64,000 bases of DNA from Stutzerimonas frequens (lineage in GTDB: Bacteria; Pseudomonadota; Gammaproteobacteria; Pseudomonadales; Pseudomonadaceae), in NCBI RefSeq assembly GCF_024448335.1, contig NZ_JAMOHM010000001.1, positions 1 through 64,000 on the forward strand, written 5' to 3'. This document shows positions 50,847 through 61,070 of the stretch, piece after piece. A program made the translations under genes and the position numbers. The notes under the pieces are model-generated. The model had not been told where the DNA came from. It did no database searches and was given only the letters and a program-made list of their open reading frames with translations. Position 1 is the first letter of the stretch. Each line of letters opens with the position of its first letter.

Positions 50847-52799
50847 ATGGCCGGACTGATCCCCCAATCCTTCATCGATGACCTGCTCAACCGCTCCGAC
50901 ATCGTCGAGGTGGTCGGTTCGCGCATCCAGCTGAAGAAGACCGGCAAGAACTACAGCGCCCTCTGCCCTTTCCACAAGGAAAAGACGCCGTCCTTCAGCG
51001 TCAGCCCGGACAAACAGTTCTACTACTGCTTTGGCTGCGGCGCCGGCGGCAACGCTCTCGGCTTCGTCATGGACCACGACCAGCTGGACTTCCCCCAGGC
51101 GGTCGAGGAGCTGGCAAAGCGCGCCGGCATGGAAGTCCCACGCGAGGACAGCGGGCGCAAGCACAAGCCCCGCCAGCCGGTCGATTCGCCGCTCTATCCG
51201 CTGCTCGCTGCCGCCGCCGACTATTACCGCCAGGCGCTGAAGAGTCACCCGACGCGCAAGGCCGCGGTGGAATATCTCAAGGGCCGCGGACTGTCCGGTG
51301 TCATCGCCCGGGACTTCGGCCTGGGCTTCGCACCGCCGGGCTGGGACAACCTGATGAAGCATCTCGGCGGCGATACCCTGCAGCAGAAGGCGCTGATCGA
51401 TGCCGGCCTGCTGATCGAGAACGCCGAGAACGGCAAGCGCTACGACCGCTTTCGCGACCGCGTGATGTTCCCCATCCGCGACAGTCGCGGCCGGGTGATC
51501 GCCTTTGGCGGCCGGGTACTGGGCGACGACAAACCCAAGTACCTGAACTCGCCTGAAACGCCGGTCTTCCACAAGGGCCAGGAGCTCTACGGCCTCTACG
51601 AAGCGCGCCAGGCAAACCGCGACCTCGACGAGATCATGGTGGTCGAGGGCTACATGGACGTCATCGCTCTGGCCCAGCAAGGTCTGCGCAACGCCGTCGC
51701 CACTCTGGGCACCGCCACCAGCGAGGAACACCTCAAGCGCCTGTTTCGCATCGTTCCCAGCGTGCTGTTCTGCTTCGACGGCGACGCCGCCGGTCGCAAG
51801 GCCGCCTGGCGCGCACTGGAGGCAACATTGCCGAACCTGCAGGACGGGCGCCGCGCACGCTTCCTGTTCCTGCCGGACGGCGAAGATCCGGACACCCTGG
51901 TCCGCGCCGAGGGCACCGACGCCTTTCGCGCCCGCATCCAGCAGCACTCGCAGCCACTGGCCGACTACTTCTTCCAGCAACTGAGCGAAGAAGCCGATCC
52001 ACGCTCCCTGGAAGGCAAGGCTCACCTGGCCACGCTCGCCGCACCGCTCATCGAAAAGATTCCAGGCAACAACTTGCGCGCGCTGATGCGCCAGCGCCTC
52101 GCCGAGATCACCGGACTGAACGGCGAAGCACTGCAGCACATGGCCGCTGCGCCCGTAGCCGCACCCAGCAGCACGCCGACCTACGACGACTACACCTACT
52201 ACGACGCCAGCCCGGCCTACGGCGAGCCCGACCACTTCGAGCCACCGGAACCCGTGCAGCCGCAACCGCGCAGCGGCAAGCCCGGCAAGAAAGAGTGGAA
52301 AAAGGACTGGAAAAAAAACGGCCAGGGTCCAGACTTAATGCCACGCGGGCCGCGCACGCCCGCCACGGTCGAGCCCCCGGCACTGACCACCCTGCGCACC
52401 CTGCTGCACCATCCGGAGCTGGCGCAGAAGGTGGAAGATGTCAGTCATTTCGCCGCAGAAGACGATACCTACGCCCAATTGCTAGTGGCGCTGCTCGGCA
52501 CCCTGCAGAAAAACCCAAGGCTGCGCAGCCTGCAGTTGATCGCCCGCTGGCACGGCACGGATCAGGGTCGACTTTTACGCGCACTGGCAGAGAAAGAATG
52601 GCTGATCTCTGCCGATAACCTTGAACAGCAGTTTTTCGACACCATTAATAGCCTTGCCGCCAGACAGCGGGAACGGCGCCTCGAAAACCTGCTGCGCAAG
52701 GCTCGCCAAGGTGAACTCAGCGCAGAGGAAAAAGACCAACTGCGTAACCTATTGAGCCGCAACGCAATACCCACTACACCGACCTCAACTGGCGCGTGA
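50847..52799 (+). CDS. dnaG: DNA primase
   Basis: Synthesises RNA primers for lagging-strand replication. The 650-residue protein has the CHC2 zinc finger at about residues 40-64 (LCPFHKEKTPSF and YYCFGCGAGG), the RNA-polymerase core with the TOPRIM motif (VVEGYMDVIAL, FCFDGDAAGRKAA), and a C-terminal DnaB-interaction domain from about residue 510. A Pro/Tyr/Lys-rich linker (about 435-500) separates them. Confidence 0.98.
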   Translation: MAGLIPQSFIDDLLNRSDIVEVVGSRIQLKKTGKNYSALCPFHKEKTPSFSVSPDKQFYYCFGCGAGGNALGFVMDHDQLDFPQAVEELAKRAGMEVPREDSGRKHKPRQPVDSPLYPLLAAAADYYRQALKSHPTRKAAVEYLKGRGLSGVIARDFGLGFAPPGWDNLMKHLGGDTLQQKALIDAGLLIENAENGKRYDRFRDRVMFPIRDSRGRVIAFGGRVLGDDKPKYLNSPETPVFHKGQELYGLYEARQANRDLDEIMVVEGYMDVIALAQQGLRNAVATLGTATSEEHLKRLFRIVPSVLFCFDGDAAGRKAAWRALEATLPNLQDGRRARFLFLPDGEDPDTLVRAEGTDAFRARIQQHSQPLADYFFQQLSEEADPRSLEGKAHLATLAAPLIEKIPGNNLRALMRQRLAEITGLNGEALQHMAAAPVAAPSSTPTYDDYTYYDASPAYGEPDHFEPPEPVQPQPRSGKPGKKEWKKDWKKNGQGPDLMPRGPRTPATVEPPALTTLRTLLHHPELAQKVEDVSHFAAEDDTYAQLLVALLGTLQKNPRLRSLQLIARWHGTDQGRLLRALAEKEWLISADNLEQQFFDTINSLAARQRERRLENLLRKARQGELSAEEKDQLRNLLSRNAIPTTPTSTGA

Positions 52800-52813
52800 G
52801 GTCCTAGCTCGGC

Positions 52814-52819
52814 TATAAT
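52814..52819 (+). promoter_or_regulatory. Candidate -10 box of an internal rpoD promoter
   Basis: A perfect TATAAT lies 48 bases before rpoD, in the 67-base gap after dnaG. The -35 region is poor (TGGCGC-like), so it may need an activator or be weak. Internal promoters for rpoD are known in this operon in E. coli. Confidence 0.5.
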
Positions 52820-52866
52820 GCTCAGCTTGTTTTCAGCCCGCCAGAACCTTCAGTGGATAGGGTTAT

Positions 52867-54720
<1,854 letters not shown>

Positions 54721-54726
54721 GACCAG

Positions 54727-54755
54727 AACCCCCGGCATGCCGGGGGTTGTTTTTT
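54727..54755 (+). terminator. Intrinsic terminator after rpoD
   Basis: AACCCCCGG and CCGGGGGTT (54727-54748) form a perfect stem with loop CATG, followed by a G and six Ts. It begins six bases after the rpoD stop codon. Confidence 0.93.
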
Positions 54756-54786
54756 CAGCCGTATGCCTCGGAGCAGCTAGCTTCGA

Positions 54787-54816
54787 TTGGCGCAGCCGCC
54801 ATACCGCCGGTATAAT
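54787..54816 (+). promoter_or_regulatory. Sigma-70 promoter of the tRNA gene
   Basis: TTGGCG (54787-54792), an 18-base spacer and a perfect TATAAT (54811-54816), followed by a GC-rich discriminator as is usual for stable RNA promoters. The tRNA begins 15 bases after the -10 box, giving a very short leader. Confidence 0.75.
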
Positions 54817-54831
54817 CCGCCGGCCTTCTGG

Positions 54832-54908
54832 GGGCCTATAGCTCAGTTGGTTAGAGCAGAGGACTCATAATCCTTTGGTCCACGGTTCGAGTCCGTGTGG
54901 GCCCACCA
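54832..54908 (+). tRNA. ileX: tRNA with anticodon CAT, probably tRNA-Ile2 (lysidine-modified)
   Basis: A complete 77-base cloverleaf with encoded CCA. Acceptor stem GGGCCTA pairs with TGGGCCC, the D arm is GCTC/GAGC, the anticodon stem is GAGGA/TCCTT with loop CTCATAA (anticodon CAT), and the T arm is CACGG/CCGTG. CAT is shared by initiator Met, elongator Met and Ile2. Base pairs C4-G69 and C5-G68, which mark Ile2 for lysidine synthetase TilS, are present, and the variable loop resembles E. coli ileX, also found near rpoD. Elongator Met is the alternative. Confidence 0.8.
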
Positions 54909-54913
54909 CCTTC

Positions 54914-54938
54914 AAAGCCGCGCATTGCGCGGCTTTTT
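54914..54938 (+). terminator. Intrinsic terminator after the tRNA
   Basis: AAAGCCGCGC (54914-54923) and GCGCGGCTTT (54927-54936) form a perfect 10-bp stem with loop ATT, ending in a run of Ts. The tRNA is thus a single-gene transcript. Confidence 0.92.
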
Positions 54939-55138
54939 CGTTTATCCGCTGTCGACGGACGACTCAGCGACGCCGCCATTTCCGGCCCCGCGCTCGCCAG
55001 CCGCGCCCATTCTCCGTTAATAACCAGATCGCATATAAACAGCAGGAAAGGTTTCTGGACTCTCTAAGCTGACGTCTCTATCTTGCGCCGCGGGCCCGTT
55101 GTTTCGACGCGCCTCAGTCGCCATCCTTAAGGACGTCC

Positions 55139-56929
55139 ATGCTTCCAGAATCGCTGCCGCTGTTGTTCGTCTGCGCCTTGCTGATCTGGGTATTGGTGGC
55201 GTTCGTGAGGGAGAGCTGGAGCCCCGACATCGTCGTGGCGATTGCCGTGGCGGTGCTACTGGCGACGCAGCTGCTGACGCCCGGCGAGGTGCTCGGCGTG
55301 CTGTCCAACTCGGCGCCGGTCACCATCGCTTGCATGTTCATCATCTCGGCGGCGCTGGAGCGCACCGGATGCATCGATGCGCTGGGCAACTGGCTCGGCA
55401 ATCTGGTGGGCACCAGCCCTACACGGGTCCTATTCGGCCTGACGATCACCGCGCTGGTCATTTCCGCCGGCCTTAACAACACGCCGGTGGTGGCGATCCT
55501 CACGCCCGTGGCGATTTCCTTGGCCAAGCGTGCCGGCACCACACCCTCGAAACTGCTGATTCCTCTGTCGTACGCGACGATCCTCGGTGGCACGCTGACG
55601 ATGATCGGCACCTCGACCAACATCCTCGTCGACGGCGTGGCGCGCAAAGCCGGCCTCGCCCCTTTCGGCATGTTCGAGATCACCGCAGCGGGGCTGATCA
55701 TGGCCGCCGCCGGCATGGTCTATCTGCTGACCATCGGCAAGCACCTGTTGCCGGAACGCGACACACTGTCCAAGCTGCTCGGCCCACGCCTGGACCGCAA
55801 CTTCATGACCGAGCTGCGCGTTCCGCTGAGTTCGCCGGTGATCGGCAAGACCATCGCCGAGGCCAACCTCAATGGCGGCAGCGGCTTGCAGGTGCTGCAG
55901 GTGAATCGCGACAGCCAGCTTTTCAGCCGCCCGGAGCACGACTTCACGCTGAACGCCGGCGATCTGCTGATGATCCACGGCCAAGTCAAGGACGTGGTCG
56001 AGCTGCGCGAAAGCGGCCACCTGACCTTCAACCGTGGCGACGCCTTCGAGACCATCAGCAGTGAAGATGTGATTCTCGCCGAAGCCATCGTCGGCCGCGG
56101 CTCGCGCTACAGCCACCGCCCGATGCGCGACCTCGACCTGTCCGCACGCTATGGCATCAGTGTGCTGGCCGTGCACCGCCAAGACGAGAACATCCAGGGC
56201 AACTTCGACGATTTCCAGCTGCAGTTCGGTGATGTGATGCTGGTCGAGGGCACGCCGGCGCAGATCAAGCGCTTCGCCGACAACGGCGAGCTGATCAGCC
56301 TCAACGCGGTGCAGGAACGTGCGTTCCGCCGCGACAAGGCGCCGATCGCGATCATCGCCACACTCTCGGTCATGGTGTTGGCGGCCTTTGGCGTGATGCC
56401 GATCGAAGGCCTGGCGATCATCGGTGCAGCCGCAGTGCTGGCGACGCGCTGCCTGGATGTCGAGGACGCCTACAAAGCAGTCGACTGGAAGATCCTCAGC
56501 CTGATCTTCGGCATGCTGGCGATCAGCATCGCCATGGACAAGGTGGGGCTGGTGCAGCTGGTCGTGCAGAACGTGACGGCCATTACCCCCTGGGCCGGCC
56601 CACTGTTCATGCTTTCGTTCATCTACCTGCTGACCTCGATCCTCACCGAGATACTGTCGAACAACGCGGTGGCCGTACTGATCACTCCGATCGCCATTGG
56701 CCTAGCCCAGCACCTGGGGGTCGACCCACGCCCGTTCGTGGTCGCCGTGATGTTCGCCGCCAGCGCCAGCTTTGCCACGCCGATCGGCTATCAGACCAAC
56801 ACCTTCGTCTACAACGCCGGCGGCTATCGCTTCACCGACTTCCTCAAGGTGGGCATACCGCTGAACCTGCTGCTGTGGGTCGTGGCTACGCTGGTGATTC
56901 CGCTATTCTGGCCGCTCACGCCGCTCTGA
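55139..56929 (+). CDS. SLC13/DASS-type membrane transporter with TrkA-C domains
   Basis: Predicted inner-membrane anion or dicarboxylate symporter, substrate unknown. The 596-residue protein has membrane helices before about residue 205 and after about residue 400. Between them are two RCK-C (TrkA-C) domains (PLSSPVIGKTIAEANLNGGSGLQVLQVNRD and the repeat DLDLSARYGISVLAVHRQDENIQ), a known architecture in which the cytoplasmic domains may sense a ligand. Conserved SNT-type motifs (IGTSTNILVDG and LSNNAVAVLI) are present. It is monocistronic as far as can be seen. Confidence 0.88.
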   Translation: MLPESLPLLFVCALLIWVLVAFVRESWSPDIVVAIAVAVLLATQLLTPGEVLGVLSNSAPVTIACMFIISAALERTGCIDALGNWLGNLVGTSPTRVLFGLTITALVISAGLNNTPVVAILTPVAISLAKRAGTTPSKLLIPLSYATILGGTLTMIGTSTNILVDGVARKAGLAPFGMFEITAAGLIMAAAGMVYLLTIGKHLLPERDTLSKLLGPRLDRNFMTELRVPLSSPVIGKTIAEANLNGGSGLQVLQVNRDSQLFSRPEHDFTLNAGDLLMIHGQVKDVVELRESGHLTFNRGDAFETISSEDVILAEAIVGRGSRYSHRPMRDLDLSARYGISVLAVHRQDENIQGNFDDFQLQFGDVMLVEGTPAQIKRFADNGELISLNAVQERAFRRDKAPIAIIATLSVMVLAAFGVMPIEGLAIIGAAAVLATRCLDVEDAYKAVDWKILSLIFGMLAISIAMDKVGLVQLVVQNVTAITPWAGPLFMLSFIYLLTSILTEILSNNAVAVLITPIAIGLAQHLGVDPRPFVVAVMFAASASFATPIGYQTNTFVYNAGGYRFTDFLKVGIPLNLLLWVVATLVIPLFWPLTPL

Positions 56930-57021
56930 CGACAAGGCTTGCGCTGGATCATTGACCGTTCAGGCGTTCAGTTTCATGCTCTCGGGCCTTTGCCCCGACG
57001 AACAAGAACAAGGAGCGCGCC

Positions 57022-58299
57022 ATGAAACTGGAAACCCTCGCCATTCATGCAGGCTATAGCCCGGACCCGACCACCCGGGCCGTGGCGGTACCGATCTACC
57101 AGACCACCTCGTACGCGTTCGATGACACCCAGCACGGCGCCGACCTGTTCGATCTGAAGGTGCCGGGCAACATTTATACGCGCATCATGAATCCCACCAC
57201 CGACGTGCTCGAGCAGCGAGTAGCGGCCCTAGAGGGTGGCGTGGCCGCACTGGCCGTAGCCTCGGGGATGGCAGCGATCACCTACGCCATTCAGACCATC
57301 GCCGAAGTCGGCGACAACATCGTTTCGGTGGCCAAGCTCTACGGCGGCACTTACAACCTGTTCGCCCATACCCTGCCGCGCCAGGGCATCGAGGTGCGCT
57401 TCGCCGCCCACGACGACATCGCCGCCCTGGAAGCGCTGATCGACGAGCGCACCAAGGCGGTGTTCTGCGAGTCCATCGGCAACCCGGCCGGCAACATCAT
57501 CGACCTTGCCGCCCTGGCCGAAGCCGCGCACCGCCACGGCGTGCCGCTGATCGTCGACAACACCGTCGCCACGCCCGTGCTCTGCCGACCGTTCGAGCAT
57601 GGCGCGGACATCGTCGTGCACTCGCTGACCAAGTACATGGGCGGCCATGGCACCAGCATTGGCGGTGTCGTCGTCGACTCCGGCAAATTCCCCTGGGCGC
57701 AGTACAAGGAACGTTTCGCGCTGCTGAACACGCCGGACGTGTCCTACCACGGCGTCACCTACACCGAAGCGTTCGGCCCCGCCGCCTTCATCGGCCGCTG
57801 CCGCGTTGTGCCGCTGCGCAACATGGGCGCGGCGATTTCACCGTTTAACTCGTTCCTGATCCTGCAGGGGCTGGAAACCCTCGCCCTGCGCATGGAGCGC
57901 CACTGCGAAAACGCGCTCAAGGTTGCCGAGTTCCTCCAATCCCACCCACAGGTGGCATGGGTCAAGTACGCCGGACTGCCGGATCACCCTGAGCACGAAC
58001 TGGCCCGCCGCTACATGGGCGGCATGCCGGCGTCGATTCTCTGCTTCGGCATCGAAGGCGGCATGGAGGCCGGCGCGCGCTTTATCGATGCGCTCAAACT
58101 GGTGGTGCGCCTGGTCAACATCGGCGACGCCAAGTCCCTGGCCTGCCATCCGGCCAGCACCACGCACCGCCAGCTGAATGCCGACGAACTGGCCCGCGCC
58201 GGCGTGTCGCAGGACCTGATCCGGCTGTCGATCGGTATCGAGCACATCGACGACATCCTCGCCGACCTGGCCCAGGCACTGGCCGCATCCAAGTGTTGA
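57022..58299 (+). CDS. O-acetylhomoserine sulfhydrylase
   Basis: PLP enzyme that makes homocysteine from O-acetylhomoserine and sulfide (MetY), or a related Cys/Met enzyme. The 425-residue protein begins KLETLAIHAGYSPDPTT and has YTRIMNPTTDVLEQRVAALEGG and the PLP lysine in VHSLTKYMGGHGTSIGG near residue 209. Length and the long insert after the PLP lysine are those of MetY-type enzymes rather than MetB or MetZ. An AGGAG lies before the ATG. Confidence 0.9.
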   Translation: MKLETLAIHAGYSPDPTTRAVAVPIYQTTSYAFDDTQHGADLFDLKVPGNIYTRIMNPTTDVLEQRVAALEGGVAALAVASGMAAITYAIQTIAEVGDNIVSVAKLYGGTYNLFAHTLPRQGIEVRFAAHDDIAALEALIDERTKAVFCESIGNPAGNIIDLAALAEAAHRHGVPLIVDNTVATPVLCRPFEHGADIVVHSLTKYMGGHGTSIGGVVVDSGKFPWAQYKERFALLNTPDVSYHGVTYTEAFGPAAFIGRCRVVPLRNMGAAISPFNSFLILQGLETLALRMERHCENALKVAEFLQSHPQVAWVKYAGLPDHPEHELARRYMGGMPASILCFGIEGGMEAGARFIDALKLVVRLVNIGDAKSLACHPASTTHRQLNADELARAGVSQDLIRLSIGIEHIDDILADLAQALAASKC

Positions 58300-58368
58300 G
58301 ACGGCGCGCAGCTTGATATCCGCCAGCGAGGCTCCACATTATCGGCATATCGCCGAGGGAGCCTCGCC

Positions 58369-58806
58369 ATGACCGATTCGCTGATCGTCCCCTGCGCACA
58401 TTGCGCCAGCCTCAACCGCATCCCATCCGATCGCATACATGACGCGCCACGCTGCGGGCGCTGCAAGTCCGAGGCGCTGCCGGACCAACCGTTCGACCTG
58501 CAACAGGAGCAATTCGCCAACCAGATCAAGGGCGACCTGCCGCTACTGGTGGATGTCTGGGCCAGCTGGTGCGGCCCCTGCCGCAGCTTTGCCCCGACCT
58601 TCGCCCAGGCCGCGCGCCAGCTGCAGGGCCGCTGCCGCCTGGCCAAGCTCGACAGCGAAGCCAATGCGCAACTGTCGACGCAGCTCGGCATCCGCTCCAT
58701 TCCGAGCCTGATCCTCTTTCGCGAAGGCCGCGAAGTCGCGCGCCAGAGCGGTGCCATGCCGCTGCCACAACTGCTGGCCTGGCTGGCACAGCAGGGCGTT
58801 CGCTGA
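58369..58806 (+). CDS. trxC: Thioredoxin 2
   Basis: Zinc-binding thioredoxin used in oxidative-stress protection. The 145-residue protein has an N-terminal zinc module with two CxxC pairs (CAHC near residue 10 and CGRC near residue 29) and a thioredoxin fold with the redox WCGPC site near residue 66. Family length is about 140. The adjacent metY-type gene also concerns sulfur, but they are not clearly one operon (69-base gap). Confidence 0.95.
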   Translation: MTDSLIVPCAHCASLNRIPSDRIHDAPRCGRCKSEALPDQPFDLQQEQFANQIKGDLPLLVDVWASWCGPCRSFAPTFAQAARQLQGRCRLAKLDSEANAQLSTQLGIRSIPSLILFREGREVARQSGAMPLPQLLAWLAQQGVR

Positions 58807-58855
58807 CGGCATAAACATCAGGCGGCAACCAGAACAGCGCCAAGTTCCACCCACA

Positions 58856-58888
58856 ATTGCGACCTCCCATCAGGATATGTGTCGCAAT
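58856..58888. promoter_or_regulatory. Inverted repeat just before the APE-type promoter, candidate operator
   Basis: ATTGCGAC (58856-58863) and GTCGCAAT (58881-58888) are a perfect 8-bp dyad with 17 bases between the arms. The right arm ends two bases before the -35 box of the next promoter, the usual place for an activator. No regulator gene lies in the sequenced part. Confidence 0.5.
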
Positions 58889-58890
58889 GT

Positions 58891-58919
58891 TTGCCTAGCC
58901 ATCATGGCACTTGGATAAT
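58891..58919 (+). promoter_or_regulatory. Candidate promoter of the aryl-polyene-type operon
   Basis: TTGCCT (58891-58896), a 17-base spacer and GATAAT (58914-58919) form a good sigma-70-type promoter, 80 bases before the first gene of the cluster. It is the only good match in the gap after trxC (58807-58999). Confidence 0.55.
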
Positions 58920-58999
58920 GCCCGCACTTTTCGAGCGGCACTTCCAATGCAAGTAACACACGGACGTCTATGCGCTGGCCCCACGAGAGCCGCGCAGGC

Positions 59000-59725
59000 A
59001 TGAGCGCAATACGCTTCGACATCGACCAATGGCAGGCCTGGGCGCCGGGCTGTGCCTGCCATGCCGACTGGTCGCGCTGGGCATTGGCCAGCGTCTGGCC
59101 GGACGCTCCAGACGCTCAGCCGGACGTATCCTTTTTGCCCGCCATGCAGCGTCGGCGCTTGAGCCGGCTGGCGCGCATGGTCTTTGCTGTCGCCGCCCCC
59201 CTGGTCGAAGACCAGCCGCCGATGCCGCTGGTGTATGCCTCGCGCCACGGTGAAACCACCCGCAACTTCGCCCTGCTCAGCGACCTGGCCGAGCAGCAGC
59301 CGCTTTCGCCGACCCAGTTCAGCCTGTCAGTGCACAACGCCATCATCGGCCTCTGGTCGATCTTTCAGGGCGATTCCAGCGAAATGACGGCCCTCGCCGC
59401 GGAAGGCGACGGGCTCGAGCACGCGCTCCTCGAAGCCGCGCTGCTGTTGAACGAAGGCGCGCCGGCCGTTCTGCTGGTGATCGCCGAGGAAACGCCGCCA
59501 GACGCCTATCGACCCTGGATTGATGATGTCCAGATACCCTACGCGCTGGCGCTGCGACTGACCGCCGGAGACACCTGGCAACTGCAACTGCAATCGGCCG
59601 ACGAGCCCGCCGTGACAGCATCCGCACCACATGCGCTGGAGCTGATCCGGGCATTGCTCGATGGCCGCTCCCAACTCACGCATCAATGGAAGACGCGCAG
59701 ATGGAACTGGCAGCGGACGCGCTGA
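59000..59725 (+). CDS. Beta-ketoacyl synthase-like protein (ApeC-type chain-length factor)
   Basis: Resembles the N-terminal ketosynthase domain family seen in aryl polyene and related clusters. The 241-residue protein contains FSLSVHNAIIGLWSIFQGD and a stretch typical of the fold (EGDGLEHALLEAALLL... PAVLLVIAEE), but no active-site Cys-His-His set is evident. It is therefore more likely a chain-length factor or partner than a condensing enzyme. The start is uncertain: ATG at 59000 (MSAIRFDIDQWQAW) fits the family, while 58970 is also open. It is first in the operon and overlaps the next gene. Confidence 0.78.
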   Translation: MSAIRFDIDQWQAWAPGCACHADWSRWALASVWPDAPDAQPDVSFLPAMQRRRLSRLARMVFAVAAPLVEDQPPMPLVYASRHGETTRNFALLSDLAEQQPLSPTQFSLSVHNAIIGLWSIFQGDSSEMTALAAEGDGLEHALLEAALLLNEGAPAVLLVIAEETPPDAYRPWIDDVQIPYALALRLTAGDTWQLQLQSADEPAVTASAPHALELIRALLDGRSQLTHQWKTRRWNWQRTR

Positions 59726-60507
59726 AGCGGCCCAATGTGCCGTGGCTGTGGCGCCTGGTTGCCACCGGGCTGTCGTTCGCCTTGTTCGGCATCGGCGGGC
59801 TGTGCCTGCGCATACTGGTCTTCCCGCTACTCGCGCTGCTGCCCGGCGACTCCATCACCCGACGCAGCCGTGCACGGCAAACGGTCAGCCGGCTGTTCTG
59901 GCTGTTCGTGCAGTTCATGTACCGCAGCGGCGTGCTGACCTATGAGGTCGAAGGTGCCGAGCGCCTCGGTCGCCCGGGCCAGTTGATCATCGCCAATCAT
60001 CCTTCGCTGATCGATGTGGTGGTGCTGATCGCACTGATCCGCGACGCCAACTGCGTGGTCAAGCAGAGCCTGTGGGACAACCCCTTCACCCGTGGGCCGA
60101 TCCGCGCCGCGCAGTACATCAGCAACAACGGCAGCGCCGAGATGCTCGACGAAGCGGCCGAAGCCCTGCAGCAGGGCCAGACGCTGATCATCTTTCCCGA
60201 GGGCACCCGCACCACGCCCGGCCAGCCCCCGCAGTTCCATCGCGGAGCGGCGGCCATCGCGCTGCGAGGCGCGCGGCTGGTGACGCCGGTGGTGATCAGC
60301 GTGACACCGACTACCCTGACCAAGGCCGAACCCTGGTACCGCATCCCCTCGCGGCGCTTTCACTTTCATCTACGCGTGGGCGACGACATCGACCCGCAGG
60401 CATTCGCCGCCCTGGGCGCCGCCCCGATCGCTTCGCGCCGCCTCAACGACCATCTGCACCGACACTTCATAAAGGAGCTCGCACTCGATGAGCCAACTGA
60501 CGCTTGA
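59701..60507 (+). CDS. Lysophospholipid acyltransferase family protein (ApeD-type)
   Basis: Membrane-associated acyltransferase (PlsC superfamily), likely moving an acyl or aryl chain onto a lipid acceptor in this cluster. The 268-residue protein has one or two N-terminal helices (about residues 20-45), the catalytic NHPSLIDVV (H-x4-D) near residue 97 and substrate-binding FPEGTRT near residue 165. The ATG at 59701 has GGAAG eight bases before it and lies in the last 25 bases of the previous gene. An ATG at 59686 is the alternative. Confidence 0.82.
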   Translation: MELAADALKRPNVPWLWRLVATGLSFALFGIGGLCLRILVFPLLALLPGDSITRRSRARQTVSRLFWLFVQFMYRSGVLTYEVEGAERLGRPGQLIIANHPSLIDVVVLIALIRDANCVVKQSLWDNPFTRGPIRAAQYISNNGSAEMLDEAAEALQQGQTLIIFPEGTRTTPGQPPQFHRGAAAIALRGARLVTPVVISVTPTTLTKAEPWYRIPSRRFHFHLRVGDDIDPQAFAALGAAPIASRRLNDHLHRHFIKELALDEPTDA

Positions 60508-60751
60508 AATCAAGCAACTGATCATCGACGCCCTGGGTCTGGAAGACCTCGGCCCGGACGACATCGCTGCCGACCAGCCCTTGTTCGGCGAAGGTCTTGG
60601 CCTCGACTCGGTGGATGCCTTGGAACTCGGCCTGGCGATTCAGAAGCGCTTCGGTATCAAGATCGACGCCGACGCCAAGGACACCCGCAAGCATTTCGCC
60701 AGCGTCGACAGCCTGGCAGCTTTCGTCAGCGCCAGCCGCGCCACCGCCTGA
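60488..60751 (+). CDS. Acyl carrier protein 1 (ApeE-type)
   Basis: Carries the growing chain on a phosphopantetheine arm. The 87-residue protein has the attachment serine in GEGLGLDSVDALELG near residue 42 and starts MSQLTLEIKQLIIDALGL. It overlaps the acyltransferase gene by 20 bases. Two consecutive carrier proteins are usual in aryl polyene clusters. Confidence 0.88.
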   Translation: MSQLTLEIKQLIIDALGLEDLGPDDIAADQPLFGEGLGLDSVDALELGLAIQKRFGIKIDADAKDTRKHFASVDSLAAFVSASRATA

Positions 60752-60763
60752 GGAGCATCTGCC

Positions 60764-61021
60764 GTGAACAGCCGCAACGAGATTTTCCAAACCCTGCGCG
60801 ACGCCCTGGTGGAACTGTTCGAACTCGAACCCGAGCGCATCACCCTCGAGGCCAACCTCTATCAGGACCTGGAGATCGACAGCATCGACGCCGTCGACCT
60901 GATCGACCATATCAAGCGCCAGACCGGCAAGAAGATTGCCGCCGAGGAGTTCAAGGCCGTGCGCACCGTCGGTGACGTGGTGGAGGCGGTCTATCGTCTG
61001 ACCAGCACGGAGACAGCCTGA
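60764..61021 (+). CDS. Acyl carrier protein 2 (ApeF-type)
   Basis: The second carrier protein, 85 residues, starts with GTG (60764) after GAGGAG. The attachment serine is in LEIDSIDAVDLIDH near residue 38. It differs clearly from the first carrier (DSID against DSVD motif), so the two may load different chains. Confidence 0.87.
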   Translation: MNSRNEIFQTLRDALVELFELEPERITLEANLYQDLEIDSIDAVDLIDHIKRQTGKKIAAEEFKAVRTVGDVVEAVYRLTSTETA

Positions 61022-61070
61022 CCGGCATCGCGCCCGCCCCGCAGCACAACCACGGTTTTTCGGACTCCTG

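Noticed and set aside
50805..52265. Minus-strand frame of 486 codons opposite dnaG
   Set aside because: Antisense to a certain gene. No recognisable motif.
54832..55138. Integration site at the tRNA with a genomic island to its right
   Set aside because: The tRNA is followed by its own terminator and a normal-composition transporter gene. I found no integrase and no repeat of the tRNA 3' end in the window.
58904..58922. Sigma-54 promoter at TGGCAC before the pigment operon
   Set aside because: The distance between the GG and GC pairs is 12 bases rather than 10, whereas a well-spaced sigma-70 promoter overlaps it.
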